Below are positions 6,865 through 7,805 of a stretch of 7,805 bases of DNA, piece after piece; the stretch's first letter is position 1; each line of letters begins with the position of its first letter. The translations under genes and the position numbers were made by a program. Where the stretch lies: positions 1 through 7,805 of the forward strand of contig JAZDLA010000090.1 of assembly GCA_043802425.1 (NCBI GenBank). The letters run 5' to 3'. Origin of the DNA: JAGUYA01 sp043802425 (GTDB taxonomy: Bacteria > Omnitrophota > Gorgyraeia > Gygaellales > Profunditerraquicolaceae). The notes beneath the pieces are model-generated. The model was not told the origin of the DNA. It saw only the letters and a list, made by a program, of their open reading frames with translations, and ran no database searches.

Positions 6865-7805
6865 ATGTTTAACGCAATCTTTGGCAAAAGGGTAAATTTT
6901 AAAACCTATGCAGTTTTGATTTCTCTGATTACGGCTTTATTCTTCTGGCAACTTGCCTTTGCGGAAATACCGCAGCAGCTCTTCTTCCAGGCCAAGATCA
7001 CCAATAAAAGCGGGAGCGTTCTTACCGGTGCGCAGAGCCTGACCTTCCGGCTATATTCTGAATCCAGCGGCGGCACGGCTTTGTGGACAGAGACACAAAG
7101 CGCTACTGCGGATAGCTCAGGGGTTATCTCCTGCTATTTAGGCGCTACCACCGCGTTTCCCTCTAGCTTAGATTTTAATTCCACCTATTATCTTTCTATC
7201 GAGATAGGTAGCGACGGAGAGATGTCTCCGCGCATCAAGTTAGTCCCGGCACTCAGCGCCTTAAATGCCGACCGCTTCGATGGCTTGGATTCTGTCCAGT
7301 TTCTGCGTTCGGATAGCGCTGATACTATGGAGGCAACACTGACATTCTCCGGGGTAGCTACAGATATAACTACAGCTAGCGGCGAACATTTGGCGATTAT
7401 CCCCGGTGGCGCAGGTAATGTCGGTATCGGCACCAGTAGTCCGCAAGGGTTATTGCACGTCGGAACAGCTGCCGGTTCAGGCCTTATTGTGCAGAAATCC
7501 GGCAATGTCGGTATCGGCACCACTAGCCCAACAGAAGCACTTGAGGTCAATGGTACGATAAAGGCCACTGCCTTTAGCGGCGATGGTAGCGGGCTGACGG
7601 GTATTGCAGGGATCAGCGGTTTAACTACAGGAATGATTTCCAAGGCCAGCAGTGCCACGGCTATTGCGGATTCGGTGATGGCAGAATCAGAGAGTAATAT
7701 CGGTATCGGCACCACTAGCCCTGCTGCCCGGCTAGACATTATCGGTTTAGGCACAGCCACGGGTTTTGCCCTGCGCATTGCTGACACTACGCCAACAGAT
7801 AGATT
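6865..7805 (+). CDS. Secreted tail-fibre-like protein with GIGT repeats, 3'-partial
   Basis: The first 313 residues of an exported protein; the frame is open to the window end. A signal peptide occupies 1-33 (basic 'GKRVNFK', hydrophobic core, cleavage expected at 'LAFA|E'). An N-terminal beta-rich module about 34-135 ('LFFQAKITNKSGSVLTG', 'GGTALWTETQ', 'YYLSIEIG') matches a module common at the start of bacterial surface proteins. It is followed by 'FLRSDSADTMEATLTF', a phage tail-fibre-like motif. The rest is built on a repeated 'NVGIGT(S/T)SP' unit at 184-193, 213-222 and 277-286, the second and third followed by tail-fibre-like stretches such as 'LEVNGTIKATAFSGDGSGL'. Proteins of this type often end in a peptidase S74 intramolecular chaperone that self-cleaves; that part, if present, lies beyond the window. 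No lysogeny genes are nearby, so a cellular surface fibre or adhesin is more likely than a prophage gene. Confidence 0.88.
   Translation, partial: MFNAIFGKRVNFKTYAVLISLITALFFWQLAFAEIPQQLFFQAKITNKSGSVLTGAQSLTFRLYSESSGGTALWTETQSATADSSGVISCYLGATTAFPSSLDFNSTYYLSIEIGSDGEMSPRIKLVPALSALNADRFDGLDSVQFLRSDSADTMEATLTFSGVATDITTASGEHLAIIPGGAGNVGIGTSSPQGLLHVGTAAGSGLIVQKSGNVGIGTTSPTEALEVNGTIKATAFSGDGSGLTGIAGISGLTTGMISKASSATAIADSVMAESESNIGIGTTSPAARLDIIGLGTATGFALRIADTTPTDR
7414..7443 (+). repeat. GIGT coding repeat, copy 1
   Basis: A 30-base unit encoding GNVGIGTSSP. It shares 'AAT-x-TCGGTATCGGCACCA' with two later copies at 7501-7530 and 7693-7722, and is in the same frame. Confidence 0.8.
7501..7530 (+). 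repeat. GIGT coding repeat, copy 2
   Basis: A 30-base unit encoding GNVGIGTTSP, 87 bases downstream of copy 1 (start to start). It is nearly identical to copy 1 at the nucleotide level, which suggests duplication or gene conversion and not protein-level constraint alone. Confidence 0.8.
7693..7722 (+). repeat. GIGT coding repeat, copy 3
   Basis: A 30-base unit encoding SNIGIGTTSP, 192 bases after copy 2 (start to start). The core 'ATCGGTATCGGCACCACTAG' closely matches copy 2 in nucleotide sequence. Confidence 0.8.

Noticed and set aside
7188..7787. 199-residue open frame on the minus strand with VPIPTLP-like repeats
   Set aside because: It is the antisense image of the GIGT repeats in the + strand gene, which has a signal peptide, a good ribosome binding site and recognisable modules.
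6865..7805. Prophage tail-fibre gene
   Set aside because: There are no capsid, portal, terminase or integrase genes in the window, and the N-terminal Sec signal peptide argues for a cellular exported protein.

Overview
The window reads as one strand of closely packed bacterial genes for a type II secretion / type IV pilus-like machine, followed by two large exported surface-type proteins. All supported genes are on the + strand. I see no tRNA, rRNA, CRISPR array, insertion sequence or integrase. The organism cannot be named from sequence alone. Moderate GC, a GspE/PilB ATPase beside a secretin, a TMTC-like glycosyltransferase with TPRs, and secreted proteins with Ig-like modules and 'NVGIGTTSP' repeats suggest an uncultured didermic (outer-membrane) lineage. 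The style fits Candidatus Omnitrophota or related PVC-type bacteria, but that is inference.

Layout. Bases 1-1332 are the C-terminal 443 residues of an outer-membrane secretin whose start lies upstream of the window. Bases 1351-3003 are a complete GspE/PilB-type hexameric ATPase. Bases 3017-4570 are a polytopic GT-C-fold, TMTC-like protein ending in three TPRs. Bases 4600-5168 are a GspJ-like pseudopilin whose reading frame is broken at a run of nine T; the -1 frame continues to a TGA that overlaps the next ATG (ATGA). Gaps between these four genes are 18, 13 and 29 bases, which suggests one operon.

A strong intrinsic terminator (12-bp stem, tetraloop, T tract) lies at 5191-5223, just after the pseudopilin stop and inside the first codons of the next open frame. 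Bases 5165-6751 encode an exported protein with Ig-like repeats, a Y_Y_Y-like C-terminal module and a canonical EF-hand loop. After a 113-base AT-rich gap with a weak terminator candidate, 6865-7805 begins a second exported protein. It carries a tail-fibre-like GIGT repeat and runs off the 3' edge.

Working model (inference): secretin, ATPase and pseudopilin form part of an envelope-spanning pilus or pseudopilus. The GT-C protein may glycosylate a pilin or an exported protein. The two signal-peptide proteins may be surface structures or substrates of the same machine. The points most worth checking are the T9 frameshift at a U UUU UUA heptamer, the terminator inside the start of the Ig-like gene, and a calcium-loop-like insertion inside the secretin domain.
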